Assembly (NCBI GenBank): GCA_013396915.1
Contig: VWZL01004631.1
Span: forward strand, 126,738 to 190,737
Length of the DNA: 64,000 bases
Origin: Stercorarius parasiticus
Lineage: Eukaryota; Chordata; Aves; Charadriiformes; Stercorariidae
Direction of reading: 5' to 3'
Part shown: piece by piece, positions 1 through 15,400 of the stretch
How the letters are laid out: the number at the start of each line of letters is the position of its first letter
Numbering within the stretch: position 1 is the stretch's first letter
Position numbers and translations under genes: made by a program
The notes under the pieces: model-generated
The model's input: the letters and a program-made list of their open reading frames with translations, nothing else
Told to the model about the DNA's origin: nothing
Database searches by the model: none

Positions 1-3000
1 AAATAGCAGGGAATAGTAGTAGCCTGTGACGACTTCAACATGTGATACTGAAAACCCAAAAAGCAATTTGGCACTTTCAAATGCTGGCACTAAATACAGC
101 CGAGTAATGTGTTTCTACAGCTCTCACTCTACACGTGTGACCTCACCCTCAGGTCTATAGCCAAATACAAGAAAAGAAATACGAAGGAGCTGCAGAAACA
201 CGTGAGAAAGAAATACTAAATAGTAGACCATTCTCCTACCCCTGTTGCTATGTGGCACAGAGACAAGGTTAGCAATGGAAATTCTGCTGCAGGCAGCCAA
301 AAATTCAAAGAGAAGAAGAATCCAAGCAACAACAGACCTGCAAAACTCAAGAAGATCCTACAGCCAGAATTACAGCCTGTCTTAGGTTCCCTGCACAGAC
401 AGGTCTGATCGAGCCTGCCATCTTTTGGGTTTTTTTTCTCTTTTCTGTACGCATAAAAATGGTTCATTGCTCCTGACTTCAGCATATTTTTGATCTAAGA
501 TGCAAACTGCGAGACAGTACCACAGTAGAGATCGATATCATCCAAATATTGCAAAGGACTCTGATAAAGTATTAACTTAGTGCTCTGACCAGTTATTAAT
601 GGAAGCTTTCTCAGTTATTACAACCGTCATGTCAAAACTTGAGCCAAAGGAATTTACCCAGGCTCTGTCCAAGGAATATGACACAGGAATGTAATACACA
701 TATGGCAAAGATTTAATGTATGTGATGACTGCTAGGCAAACGATGCTTTTATTGTCCAAGAAACAATGGCATATTCAAATCTGGTATAAGTAAGGAGTGA
801 ATAATGATGTTAGATCATTACACCACGAGGGAAATGCAGAAGAAAAATTTGTTGCAAATTTAGTCTCTCTGTGAGCGAAGTAAAACGATACAGAGGACAG
901 GCAGACCATCAGGAATCCAATTCCTTTCGGGAAGAGGGGGGCTGGCATTTTTTTTTATTGCCAGCAATTTTCTAATGAACTGTTGACAGTCACAGATGTT
1001 CTTACACCTCAAACAGCTGGGGTGCTCAAAAATTCAACATGTGGCCAAGCGTCAAATTTTAACTGGCTTTTACCTGCCTTTGCAGTTCCGACTACTGAGA
1101 GTAAGCCAGTGGTTTACATTTTTGCTGTTCGCAGTTGCTAACTAAATTAAAAAGTTTTCACACAGGAGTAATGGTAGCTTGCCTTTGCCCTGTTGTGTAG
1201 GTAAACACTGCAGTTTAAAACCAGGAGTAAACAACAAAACAAAAGGCATCTTGTAAATAGCAAAAATAAAGGCAAGCAAATTTCTTAATTGGAAAGAGAT
1301 ATACCATTTTTCACTTAGCTCTTTAGGAGCATCATTAAAATGTGCACAAAATCACCAGTTTTCTACAGCCTTCTCCCTTTTTTGGTCACCAAAAAAGCCA
1401 ATTAAAAAGGGATTTGTAACACATCCCCAAGCCATGAAATTGTCACAGCAGCAATGATACAAGATTTAAGGTAAAAAATAAACATTAAGAATTAAAAACA
1501 GGGGATCTGCTATCAGACAATCATTATTTCTCCAAGTTACAGGGATCCTCTGGTCTTTGTGATTGCAAACAAGAACATTTACTGAGAAAGCTACTAGAAC
1601 AGGATGTAAAAGGATCTTTATAGCCACTGCTCTGGTTTGATTTCCAGAAACAAGTTATAGTAAATTCAGAATTGCCCTGGATTAAACAAGAAGCCAAACT
1701 ATATGAGTCTAAGAAATCAATTGGAGACCGCTGCTTTTACCTAGTTGCATCCTCTAATCCAAGGGTGGAATAACTGCCATACACCTCTCCACAACCTCAG
1801 GGTCTCAAAATGCCGTAGTTATTTTACCATGACAGGCTGTGCCATCCGATTTTGACAGAAAACAAAAATTGAACTTTTACATGGTACTTTTTAGAGGCTC
1901 TTTTATGTGGGAATGATTAAACAGTTTTCCTTTACTCTAATAAAAATTGTTCTTGTTAGCTCATGCTAAAAGAAGAGCAGTATGCATAAACCGGTACCTC
2001 TTGAATCTTTTCTCTCAAATAAGGTATTTCTGAGCTTGATCACATCACCTGAAACATTCTGGTTTTTATGATCTAGCAAAATGGCTGCTAGATGTGTTCA
2101 TTTTTAAATTATACGTATTTGATAGCTTGACTTGTTTTTAATCATCTAATACAGAAGTGATGTGCTAATAACGACAACAGAAGTACCTGAAGATACCTTT
2201 CATTTACAGATTTCAAATTTCAGATCTCACAACACTTCATGAGAAGTGTCACCTTCACTTCAAAAACCAGGAGAAAAAAATTAGCAGAAAACACATTTCA
2301 TACAGTGAAGAGAGAGAAAAAAAGTCCAGCCAGATTACATATTCCAGTGTGGTGTTCTAGTGCTAGATGGCACAATCCAGTTCTCTGTCGACAATTAATG
2401 CATATAAAAAGTAAAACAAAGAGATTAACTACAACTGGTACTTTAGAACAGGGGTTTGCACATGTCACAGTCCTGGTAACAATTCTTCTGATGACTTCTA
2501 CTATGTATTACAAACGTATATTACTTTTAATCTTGCATATTAAACTACAACTGACTGTCACACTGTGGTTCCTCTGTATGGAAACACCGCACCAAGTGTC
2601 CTCTTAAACCAGCAGGGCTATAAGGCACAGGGGCTGTTGGCTCAGGACCACTATTAAGATACCAAAATTACCCAGTAGCTCAGTGCACCCCAGTGCCCAG
2701 AGCTCCCATCTGACGAGCAGTTTATGGTGGTTCACTCTTCAGGGGCACAGGAAGACCTACAACAAATGCACCCAAATTTTTGTGTTTCATTTGCTCTATC
2801 CCTATGCGTTCACAAGAAATGCATGGGAACGCATGTGAAAATAGGTACAGCTTTTTGCATGTCACTGATGTACCATGTTGTGGTACTCTCCAGGCTTAGA
2901 CTGGATTTCTCTAAGATGGGACTGCAAAGAGTCCTGCTCCACAAAACTTAATGAATTGTGGTTTCTCCTCCTCTTGTGCGGAAGGTCTCCCTCTTCTTCT

Positions 3001-6000
3001 GTGGTCTCTTTCAGGAAAAAAAGCTCTCAGAGGAGAGACTGCCTTGCTTGTTCTCCCCTGCATAAGCTCTCTGCACGTTCTCCAAAACTTTATATTTTAA
3101 AGAACTGTGCTAAAACAACTGGCCTTTTGTTCTATCTCAGGGGACATTTTATTGTTGCAGACCCCAAGCCTGTGTCAAGAAGCCAGAATGAATGGGATTT
3201 CAAAAGCTGCTCCCATCCTATTGTGCTATGAAGCATCTTTTGAAAAGGAGCCAGCTTGTCACTCACGCTGTACTGTTAGCACCTTCTCCCCTTCCAGGGA
3301 ATCTCAATCCAAAATGGAGATAAGACAACAACGGAGAAAGTAAATTAGCCCAATATTCAAAATGGGGATGGCAGTCAGGTGTAGAAACACAGTGTACCTA
3401 TGATCTCAAGGGGAATTTGTAGATTTTACAGAGCTCTCTGATATAAGCCAGCATCACTGTATACATGTATGGAATTGTTGTTCCTTCAGCATAGTTTGAT
3501 AGATACAGCAAACATAATGAGATTCACTTTTGATTAAAAAAAAAATTAGGTTTTTGAAAAAAGCCTCCTGTAAGACTTTCCTCAGATACCCCCAATAAAA
3601 GAATTTCTCTGTCTCTCTCTCTGTCACATAGTTCCCTCCTTTTTCTCCTCACCTCAGAAAAAGTAAATCATCCTCTAAAAAGCCAAGTAAAATCTTAAAG
3701 CAGTATTTTTTTCTGGAGTCATGTAATGTTTGGCTCCGTTCCAACTCTTATGCAGGAAATCTAGATAACATCTAAATGGCAATGGCATTTTCATTGAAGA
3801 GAAGCTACTGTGTAGATCTAACATCTTCTCTCTTAAGTGAAGTGATTGGTCCAACTGTAAATGACCAAAAGGTCTATTCTACCAAGTTACCCAATACACA
3901 AAAATAAGGAAAAGCTTCTGAAGACTACCTCCATGTGAGTCCCAAACTCATAAGCACTTTTTTGTCTTATGGTCTAGTGAGAGCTCCAGGCAAAGTTCCT
4001 TTTGGTCAACCTTTTGAATGGCCAGCAAAATCAGAGGTCACCATGGGGATGCAGATGGACAGAGAGCGCCGACGCGTGTGAGAGCAGATTACATTGGACT
4101 GACTGAAGCTGTATCCTGCTGGGCTCCCGGAGGTTATCATCGCCTTCACTGGAGGGGTGGCTGAATGGGAAATGAATCTACTTGCGAACAGCTGCAGTTT
4201 ACAGCCCAGTATTATACTGGACATTAAACCAATGTCAGGCTACATTACTATAGCACATTATAAACAGTGGTGGAGGAACAAATGCACATCTCATTCAGCT
4301 ATCACCGTCGTGGTTGTACTCACTTCCCAAAGAAAGGCAGTATGTACAGCCACAAGTAGAAACTGCTTCAGCCATGCTAGCCTAATTCGCTGTTGAACGT
4401 GTCTGTGAAGCCCAGACACAATGCACGAATAAACCTGGTTTCCTTTGTGAATTGAGCTGGGACACAGGGAAAAAAACCTATTTCAAAGAAGAAAAAAAAT
4501 AAAAATCAGAAGTTGAAACAGGCACAGATTGTCACTGCCTTCACTGCTTAAACAGCGGCGATTCAGAGACATGGAAATTATCAATGGGGCAAGGAGGACT
4601 GCAGCAGGGATCCAGCCCAAGATCAGCTTGAAGCTTTGAGGGATAACCTGCCTCCTGCCCTTCAAAGCCAGGCTTAGTAAGAATTTGAGAAGATGGACAG
4701 AACAGGTTAAAACAGACACACTAATTTGTGTAAGAGGCTGGGGGCAGGTGAGGGGCAGAAATCAGGTTTGGCATCTCAGTTTAGACCCCTGGAAAACATG
4801 TAGCATCTACACATGTGACATATAGGTGGAATTTAAGCACCTCTATTTATGATGGAAATTGCAGCTTTGGTAGAAGAGGTGGAAAGCAGTCCCTGCCCAG
4901 CCTCTCCTTAACCTGGCTCCTATGTTTAGCTCAGCTTTATGAATCCCATGCTTGGAAGCAAGCCCCTAAAAGATAGGAGTGGCAAATTTCCTTTACATGA
5001 CCAGGGCTTAAATGTCCACCATTAACCAAGAGTGAATGGTATCGCCAGATAAAATCTTTTGAAACCAGAGTGTCAGTAAAGCACACTTAAACATACTGAC
5101 ATATATAAAATATTTTCCTAGTCGCATATTTCATGGACTCTAACCTTACAAAACTTTTGAATTTACGGAAGCTTTGCCAATGGTGAAGTGTCACAAGAAA
5201 TGTTATATAATTAGGACTAAACATAAGGAAAAATAAAGACTTAAAGCTGAAACTATCCATGAAATCACAAGTGCTTGCTTTACTTGTCGAACTGTATTTG
5301 CAATGATGCCAGAACAGTATAACTGGATATGTTCAAAGAGTAAAGAACAAATAATAACTAGTAAAATGCTATGCAACAGCCTAAAAATACTACCATTAAG
5401 TTAACAGGTTTTCCTAGAACATTAAAACCACCCATTAAATGAAAAAAATAATAATTGGTACTACTGAGTTGTGACACTTAGTAACCTGTGCAGGAAAGCA
5501 GCAAAGGAGATCCACGGAAAATCACTGGAAGTAGAATTTAATTTGTACTGTAAAATTATCATAGTCAACTACAGTCTAGAAAACCCCAGAAAGATAGATA
5601 ACAATGGTAAGGTTCTTAAAAGAGTGAAGGGAAGGAACTCCTGAACCATGATTGAAACCTATATTCTCAAACTACCTGACTGGATTATGGTACTGCAGGA
5701 CAGTGTTGCCCAAGAACTGTATCATATCAACACTCAACCTCATGAACTTGAAGTCAGTGCTTCCTCTTTAACCTTAATGTTCTTCCATGATTAAACATTC
5801 CCAGCCACGTAGAAACAGAGAAGGGAAGGGTGGGGGAATCCAAACACCAGCCCCACTCTTCGCTACCGTTGTTTTTCCCACAGTTAACTCCCCTGATTTC
5901 ACTGCCACTGAGCTTGTATAAAATTGCGAACAAACCTAGTTGATCACATGGATTATTAAATTCTGAATACAAATACATGTTTTACTGAGGGACAGGCTGG

Positions 6001-7484
6001 AAATAGCATGGGCCAAATCCAGCTCAGGTGGAACTGCTAAGAGACTGACGGTTTAAGAACCACCTTCAGCTTTTGGTGGCCAGAGTCCCCTGCTAGTATT
6101 TGCAGCACTTCAGAAGAAGAGAAACAGAACAAGCAGCAGAGTTTACACTGGGCCTTTCAAACTTTCTCCACTCAGAAGAGACGAGAGCAGGACAGTCACT
6201 CCAGGCTAGCGGGTCTGCAGGTTTGGCAGCCACAGAACGGCACCGTGGCCTCTCTCTCTCCCTGGGACTCTGTGCACAACCTGAAGCTGGTGAGATTGAA
6301 GGACTCACTGATCAGCTGCAGCCACAAGTTGTAGAGTGCTAATGCTTAGTCTCCATGAGAATCTTTTTCTGGCATTGCTATGTTGGCTAGGAACAAGAAA
6401 GACAAAACCAAATCGAACCCTGCCAACATCATTTTTCCAGCAAAACTTCCAGAGTTAATGTAGCAGTAGTGACGGAAACACGCTATTGTTGACTCAGCTA
6501 ATGTCCTTCAGAGAAGCGGTGTAGCTATGCCAGGGATAACAGACCACTGGCACCAGTACCAAGTTTGGCACTGACCTTGATTGGGGCTGACGCCAACTAC
6601 TATGAGTTACAACACCTTCTCAAATAAAATATGGCAACAGATTCACCAAAGGTTCCCTGTCAGTGAGATCTACAAGTAGGAAAAAGTCCTCAGGCAAGCG
6701 TGTAATATATCACCTATAGGGTGCTTCAACGAAATGACAATACCGAAACGGCTGCTGGAACAGAGAGATGGCAGACTGGAATGCGGGTGACACAGCTTAA
6801 GAAATAGGCAGTTGACTAAGCAAGGGGAAATGTCAGCTTGACAATACGGTAAAATCGGAAATGACTGCAGACTCTCTCTTTGTATCTAGATCTGCATGTC
6901 AAAGACGCTGTTGTTTTGACAATGACCATCAATTTATGGGCCTACTACAATATTTGTGTTATCATCTTCCATTGAGACACTGAATTAGTTCATGTTTATT
7001 TTTTATGTGACTCAGGGCAGCATATTACGCAGGCAATAATAATGCTTGAATTAGCACAAGGTTGTGCCATCAATGGCTCTTAAGCTAATATTACTAGGAC
7101 AAAACAAAAATCCTATTAAACGGAGAGCATGTTCAGCACTGAGCACTAGAGAGGAGTATTTACATACTAAATCTTGTTAGTAAACACTCCAGTATAGTGA
7201 GAAAACAAATACATATCAGCCTGAAATATTTAAGTACTGAGTCTAATACTGCTGAGCCGGCATTAGCTGTCATAATCGATGGGAATTGTTTACACAGACT
7301 CCATTCCTTCTGTTACGCAAACAGATCCCATGTAAACACTAGACCGAACACATCAGTGCATGGCCCCATTCCAGGCTACTCAGAAATGCAAGATAGTTCC
7401 AGTCTCAGCGACAGCATCACCCCATGGCCAGAGCTCACAAAGCAGGGATGAGGTAACCTACGCTCAAAGTCCTCACTCGGGACA

Positions 7485-7535
7485 CACATGTGACGTTGGG
7501 CAAGTCGCTTTTCTCTCAGAAGGCATTTTTTGCAC
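7485..7535 (+). mobile_element. Probable MIR relic (core only)
   Basis: CACATGTGACGTTGGGCAAG followed by TCGCTTTTCTCTCAG matches the MIR core TGTGTGACCTTGGGCAAGTC, ACTTAACCTCTCTG. Only this segment is convincing. Confidence 0.48.
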
Positions 7536-10500
7536 TCTTCTAAAGCCTATTTTTCTCCCATGGCTCCTTAAGAATTATGGCAGAAAGTGAAAAGATGAGT
7601 GTTCTAAATTACTCCACTGGAAAAATCCTATAAATTGGGGTGGGGATGGGTTGGATTTTTACCTAGGATGACAGAAAAGATTTCTGCAATGGAAACTTAG
7701 AGGATGATTCAAAGCCTTACAGAAAGAATACTTACTGTCACTAAATTTGACTAGAGTTGTGAGAAAAACTTCAGATCCCTGCTGACACTAGATTTTCTTA
7801 CTCCAATTCTATATTTCTTTTTAGAAGAGGAAAATATTTCTCCCAGTATCATCATCTAGAAGCTATATTTTTCTCATGTCCCATTAAATACCTTTTTATA
7901 ATCTCCCTGTTCTTTTTTGATATGAATGTAATGTATGTATCTAGTTATTTTATAAACTTTGCCAGCATATGACATGATGTTAGTGCTCATAAAACTAAAG
8001 CTGACTTCATTATAATTTACTTCAGGATAGTTATCAGGGGAACACTGTCTGATTCAGAAGAAAGAAAACACGCTTTCTTTGTGCATTAGAATGTTATCAA
8101 CTTATGATACCTAAATAAACTTTACTAGGATGAAAAAGTTTACTATACACTCATAAAATGGACCCACTGCTGAAGCTCCTAATGTTTGTTTGACGTTTTA
8201 CAGCTGATGGGCAAGGATACTAAAAGGCAATTATGTGGTTGAAATGGAGTTTCATCATTTACAGACAAATTTAAGATAAACATTCAAAGCAGACTCTGGA
8301 TTTTGTACATGAAAATGCACCAGCTACCCATTTGGCCGTATCCTTATAAAATCTATCCAGGGTAACATCATCACGTTAAAACCACACTAATACTACTGAT
8401 TTCTTAATTTAGATAATTTTTGAGTAAGAATGAGTCAAACCAATTTGATCTGCTGTTTACCGAAGCCGCAGAGCTCATTAATAGTGCTAGCAAACAATTA
8501 TCATAGCATGGTGAAAGTCAGCCTACTAAGTGGAAATGTAAAAGTGAGATAGGGAGACAGGAAGAGTCAGAAGGGCTGCGTGTTTCACAAGGATGAGTTT
8601 TCACGACACTGGTCTACAGTCCACATCAAAGTTAACACAACGAACTTCATTTGATAATTTAAAAAAAGTTTAGTTGAGAATCTGGAGAATTTTAAACCTC
8701 CTGAAAGTGAAGGCCAGTGAAGAAACACTTCCTCCCACAGGTCTGTCAATTCTTCTCTTTCAGACCTGTAATATTTAGCTTGAGCTTCTACATCCATGAC
8801 CTCTTTAAAGCAGTCACTGTGCCAGGCTTTCTTATAAAGAAACTCAGTTGAGAACACACAACTCCCTTCACAAACTACAGCATGTCTGAAGCGAAGCTGC
8901 AAGCACTACAAGCAAATGTGTTAACTACCACCTCAATGGCCTCCATCACCCTCTCCCTATCATCCCTACTTTAAGCAGCGTTTTCCTAAGTTATTGTCTG
9001 GAAGGCAATATATTTCATGCTAATGTATTCAGGAATAGTATGCAGGAGGTTCCTAGGTTCAACAATCCATTTCTTGCCTTATCCGACAAAAGCATTTTGA
9101 CTGTTTAATAATAACAAAAAAAATACACATTTTAAATCCCCAGGAGAAGACATTTGTTTTAATTAGGAAGCTGTTGATGATTTTAACCCTGTGTGAGCAC
9201 CATATTTACCTATCATTAAACTGAAAAATACCTGAGAGTAATTAACATGGCATCTTTTAAGAACTTTCTTCTAAAAGCTTTTAAGAACTTGTGCTCATTG
9301 TTTTCTGTCACAGAAATGCATACTTTCTTCATCAAACAAATGGAATATCAGAGCAGTTACCTTGCATGGGAAAGGTGTTTCTACCTCCTTTCTGGGATGC
9401 ATCAAAATGTGCTTGAATTACACTTTAGAGAACCTGATGGGGATCAACACTCTCTAGCGCAGCTCCTGAGGTTCTGTCACAAACCTATCAGGTGTCTTGA
9501 GCACTCAAGAAATTCATTGTACCTTGGCTTGTCCGTTTATAAAACTGGCAGGGCATTTTTAATTGCGTTCTCAACTCATGCATTTGTCAGTTTATTTGGG
9601 GGAATAAAATTTGTTTCAAACCTTGAATTAACACAGATTACAATGAAAAATTTCTCAGTGTTACCTGACTAGCTGTTAAACAAAGAATCCTCTGGTTTCT
9701 TAGAGTACTTCATGATGTGCGATGACTAAGAAATATATGCATCAATAAAACTTCTTAATTGTCACTATATTAGTGACTATATCTCTTGAGGACGGAATTA
9801 TAAAAAGCACCCTTGTTTTCGTATCTACAGGAAGTTCTATTTCAGCTGGCTGCTAAATATGACTAGCTAAAACCAAGGTCCATCACTTTTACTCTGAATA
9901 CTTCCTTACTTCCCAAGGAGTCAATTAAGCCAATGGAACCATTCACAGAACAAGGATATTGGAATTCAGCCTCTAAATCAGTCTGCTAACTGGTTAAATT
10001 GTGCTTCCTTAGGAAATGGTTAGAAAGCAATTCCAAGTTATAGCATAAATACAGCAAAAGCTCCACAGCCAGAAAAAAATCTTGGACGGCTCCAGCAATT
10101 AGGGGAAGTTAAGTTCCAGGTTCACTCTAGTTTTTAAGGAGAAATTTGGATTATGTTATAGCTGCATTATATACAAAATGGAGTGCTTCCCTCTGTCATT
10201 CCCCAGAATAAAGCTGTATTAGTCATAGTACAAATTCTTCATTTAACAAGATTTTTAATCTTGCAGAAATCAGAAGTACACCACTTTCAGCTTCTAATTC
10301 GTTACTTATTTGTCTCTTCAGCGGGGGCCAAATTTCTTTTGGAAGACACAAGTTGGATATGCTTTTAACTTGCAAATAATAAAGACATTTCTTGTACTTA
10401 TTTAGAACCAAAACCTAGCAGAAAAGGTCTTTGAGAGCTGCGCAGTTCTGGAAACAGCTTGGCACTAGCCTAGTAGTAAGAAAAGGTGACAGGAATGTGA

Positions 10501-12474
10501 ACCACACTACAGGTGCTAGGACAAAAAAAACCACTTAATGCTACACACGTTAAATGGGTCTGCAAAGGCCTTTGAGAACCATGTACTACAGAATTAAGGG
10601 GCCTCAAAGCTTCCCATTGAGATATCTCAAATTTCACTACTGTAAGAACTTGCCATTACATAACACAACCAGACCCCAAAATCACTTCCCAGTGCATCCT
10701 GATGCTGACTGTGTGTCATGATCTGGACTTTACTAGAGAAACAATGGCCTTTGAAACCAATACTCAAGGGCAGCCTTAAGCTTTTTAGCTATCATGAGCT
10801 ACAAGACCTTAAGTGGTTCTACAGTTTCCTCTCCAGGGCAATAACATAACACGCCCCAAAGGCTTTAGGCATTGCATGAGGACGAGCGTGCAGGCCTTTC
10901 TGGCCAGCATTCAGCACTGCAAGGACAGCAGGGCACGTGCAGATCCGGTATGGGAGGCACCTGGTAAGGTGCAGAACCCACTTGGGAATAAATTAGTTAA
11001 TTAACGCGCTACAAATCTCAAAAGGTACAGGAAGATTCTAAGCAGTTTCATGGAGGGTAAAAGCTTTCAGAGAGAAAAGAAAGCTATGACAAAGAAGTAC
11101 ACAAACACATTGCTATATGTGACTAGAAATATATGCATCCGTTCAGGGGAAGTCTCAAAAATAACAAACTGTGTAGAAAAGTTGCAACATTTAGGACCTA
11201 GAGATCGTTGCTCAGTCTCAAAACATCTCCTGGACAATAAGCATTTATCATCAAACCGTCGGTTCAAAACACTCTGGATTATGCAGTTGTGGGTCACCAG
11301 TTGTCCACAAGAACAGCTGGGGAATTTGGATCAAGTTGTCTTAAAATACTGCAGTAACAGGCTAGTTTTCTCTGCAGGTGTGATGCATAAGAATACAAAG
11401 CCACATTCTTGAAAGTTACCTCCAGCCTTGTGTGAAGGATAGTTGTGCTGTATGAGAAGCACATTAGAAACTGTTCTGGAGTCACTATTCAACCTACTGA
11501 TCCCTTGAGACACCAAGTTATGCCATCCATAGACTGGCAGACAGTAAAAGGGAAGGAAGGGTACCTAGCAGAGGGAGTAAAGGATGATGGTCTGCACAAA
11601 GACCAACAATACAGAAGCCTTGCCAAGAAATAAAATATTTTCCCATCTTCCTTCCATCCCTCTTTGTCATTAGCCTTTTCCATGGGTAGCTTATCATTGA
11701 GCCTTTTTACATAGATACAATTACCAAGTTAAATCAAAACAGGATGGTAATGGAAATCTGTGGAATCCTTGTAAATGCAGTATGACAGCTTACATTTTAT
11801 GACATAAACTAATTAAAACATGCTTATTTTGTTTCTAGAACAGCATTTGAACTCAATGAAATAAATATTTCATGGACGTCAACAGGGAGAGAATGGGAAA
11901 CAATCTATCACACTGCCAACCTAGAGAAACATCATGTGTATCCACCACCACAGACAAAACCAGGCATACGCAGAGCTGGGTGGGGTGCAAAACTACAATT
12001 TTGTTCACTCATGAGAAATCTCTACCATCAGCAGTTGACAGTCTGAGAAAAGTGTGAAAAGCCAGAGACTAAAGACATGCTGTATTTTCACGGGAAAGAC
12101 CATCAAAACTGAACAGGCCACATTCTAAAGCTTCCAATTTGTTTGTGACTCTAGGATGTGATTTCTCCTTCAACCTTGGCTCTGCGCATTAAATCTCAGT
12201 AAAGAGGTTCCCAAGAGAACATCACTTCAAGCATCCAAAACAAGCTGTTTTTATATGTGGCAAAATAAAAGCATGAAAGACCTGAAAAATGCCATTAACA
12301 TTTTTAATTAGTCCTGTTTTTCAAAAACCTGATCTATATCTCGTATCATATTTAGGCAATAATTTGTTGACCACATACATTGCTCCAAAATTGGAAGCAA
12401 CATTTCATTTTATTAGATATTTTTAATAAGGAAGAGGAAGACTTGTATCTAGAACAGAATACGGTAACAAAATT

Positions 12475-12475
12475 N
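12475..12475. other. Ambiguous base (N)
   Basis: The single N in the window, in AT-rich intron sequence just before a run of A. It marks an uncertain base in the assembly. Confidence 0.99.
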
Positions 12476-15400
12476 TTACAAAAAAAAACCCAAAAAAGTT
12501 ATATCTATATAGTTTATTACTAGGCAAAGTAGTAATTTTTTATTGTTTCATAATGCCATAACCATCTAATAAAGATTCAATTTTGTACACAATCTATTTC
12601 AGCTTCTCCATATGGTTTAAATGTAAGGCAAAAAGGTCAAAACACAACCTTAAATATTTAAACTGGTCAATGACAGTCATACTCTCCATGAATTATCTCA
12701 AGTTTACTGTTAAATATGGATAGCCTTTGAGGTAACCTCAAGTACATGTCATGGCTTTCTAATGAGTTATTAAGTTATCAAGCTATGAAATATTTCTGAA
12801 TTTTAAGCAAGACTAAGGAGTAGAACCCAAGTAAAACAAATTAAAAGGATAATAATTATGCAACATCTTGAGATGTACCAGACAGTCACACTATGCATAT
12901 ATCAAAAAATACATTAATAAACTGAACATATTAATAAAAAGCTAAGACTGGCCCTTCAAGACCTCAACACTAATTGGAAAGGATTTAGACAGCACATCTT
13001 GAATAACTTCCATTAACAGTTTTGGTAAGTCACTTTTCAACTATCTAGAACTGGAATAACTTAAACTATACAGTTCATCTACTGTATTATCATTTGTGAA
13101 AGATCAGTGAAACATCATTAGACAGTTTAAGTAATGAAGCAATTGTCTAATTGCCCCAACTTGAATCTTATTTCTGATGAACTTAAATGATTAATCATGA
13201 ACTGGTTTCTAGATTTTAAGCACCACAGTTCAATTAAAGGCCAATGATTATCATCGTCCCTGAGATAATTTACTTTGAACTCTGCAGAATTCTTTCAAAA
13301 AGGGTGACACTTAAGGAGATTTTATTTTTAACAAAGAGGCAAGCTTCAGAGCCAAGAGGCAGCTGTTATGCCACCGTACCTAGAAGGGTAGGAAGCCCAC
13401 GCAACCCTTCAGTAACTTTGTGATCTGCTGTGGTACCATCCTGCAGAACAAAGACAGATTATTGCAGCAGGAACAACTACCGGGCCTCCCGTTTGGCAGC
13501 TGACAAGTTGCTTCTGGGTCTTTCAAGTCACAGTCACTTATCCAAAGCCTTTTTACAAAAGCATGAGTACATACACACACATCCAGAGCCCATACATCAG
13601 GAAGCCAGGCAGCCATTAACAAAAGGACTTTGCGCAGCCAAAATTCCTGCTGAGGTGGGAGACAGACTCCTGACCCACACCCTGACAGTGATGCCCAGGG
13701 TCATCTCGTGTCGGGGTTTACCCAAACAACTTCATGAGGATCAGGCCGAGGCCACGGAAACAGTTACCTTGAAGCCTATGACATCCACTCTTTTAATTGG
13801 TCCCAGACTGTACTTCAACATCTAGATGAATTTCTGTGATTCCCTCATATTTGTGCTCGCTGGGATCTTCATCTACTGCCAGCTTGGAGATAAAGAATCT
13901 CTTTCTCAGGCTTCTGCTCAGTTTTATTTTCCACTCCTCTCCTCAGAGCGGAGCACGCAGCATTTTGGGCATGTTCCTGCCAACTACACAGACAGAACTG
14001 CTGTAGCTCAGAAAGCAGCTTCCAGGGAGAGGGAAGAAGGAGACTCCAGAGCAAATTCACCAGTTGTATCACTCACTGCAGGAGGGAGACCAGGAGACCC
14101 TAAAACTGATGTCTTACCCGAGTATTTTACCATTGGTCTACTCTGGAATGGGGCTCTCATAGCTCTCCTGTTGGAAGTGCTCAGATTTGAACAAAAAAGC
14201 CTATCTTGCACGTGCCGTGAGAGTAGCTGTGAGGCTACAGTTAGTTCCTCTTACTTTCTGTGATGAGGCATAAACTGAGCACACTGGATTTGGGATCCTT
14301 CAGAGCGCAGCATTTTCTGGGACTTAGGAAACTCAGAGTCCAGACACTGATCTGAATATAAAATGAGTATTGGAGCTGGATTTTCCATAACTCATGGAAG
14401 TGCCCTACCCAGCGCATTATAGGTTATTTAGGGGCACAGAGAAGGGGATGAGGGAAAAGAAGAAAGCATGCACATCTTTCTGAAAATGCTTTTTCAGGAG
14501 GGAAAACTGTTTACCTCCAATGATTGTTTGACGGATTGTATCAACAATAAACTGTAGTAAAAGGGTAAGTAACCAGCGCTCTTTTAAATCAATGATTTAT
14601 GATAATCAAAGCTATTCATGATATCTTTTTGTATTGCTTATACATGGAGTAGGCTTAAGCTTATTCTGCAAAATACGATACCCTCAAATTAAGTTTTTGG
14701 AAATGAACATCTACCAAGTTCAGCTGCCTGCTTGTATCTGTAGCTACCAGAACTTAATCCAGTCATACAAAATATCCAGACCATAAGAACAGAATAATAC
14801 CCTTAGGAATGACATGGTTGGTAACATTTGACTGATATCATTCTTCTGATAAACTGCCGAGTGCTTTTTTCCAAAGCTGCAATGCCCTCTTCTTTATAAA
14901 TCTGGTAAGAAACAACAACAGTCTCAGAAAGACCATGCACATCTGAGAACACCTCATGCCACGTCAGGAGGTGCAGGTAAGGAGAACACTTTGCCCCAGG
15001 GACAGAGAGAGGACGCCATGATTTCCAGTGAGCACTTGGCAGAGCGAAAGTGCCCGTGTATGGGAGCGTTAGGGGGGAAGAAAGCAGCACCTTGTTGTGA
15101 TGGTGTTGCACTGGGTCAGGAGTTTTGCCATGGGGCACATTCAGACCTTTGTATTTGTTCATTAGCAACAGCCCTGTCATGCCACTAGCAGAAGTCTCTC
15201 TTGATTTGATGCAATCTACATTAAGGCGCAGTATCACAGATTCAGCTCTTCCCTTTAACCCCCCTGCAACACGAAGCGTATTACAAATCTGCTACAGGAA
15301 TCACTTCATCCAACATAGATATGCAGAAGTCTCAAGGGTGGAAAGTAGCAGCTGTTCAACACATCCACTCCTAGAAACATTGCTCACCATCAGTATTTGT

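Noticed and set aside
4483..4719. Minus-strand hydrophobic open frame considered as the missing Vti1a membrane anchor
   Set aside because: It lacks the IIQNR start, the residues do not match the Vti1a tail, and no acceptor in the required phase precedes a plausible anchor.
9247..9672. 141-codon + strand open frame
   Set aside because: No recognisable domain or similarity; a few frames this long are expected in 64 kb of both strands.
14803..15237. 144-codon minus-strand open frame
   Set aside because: No recognised family, no splice-consistent conserved segment; overlaps other chance frames on the + strand.
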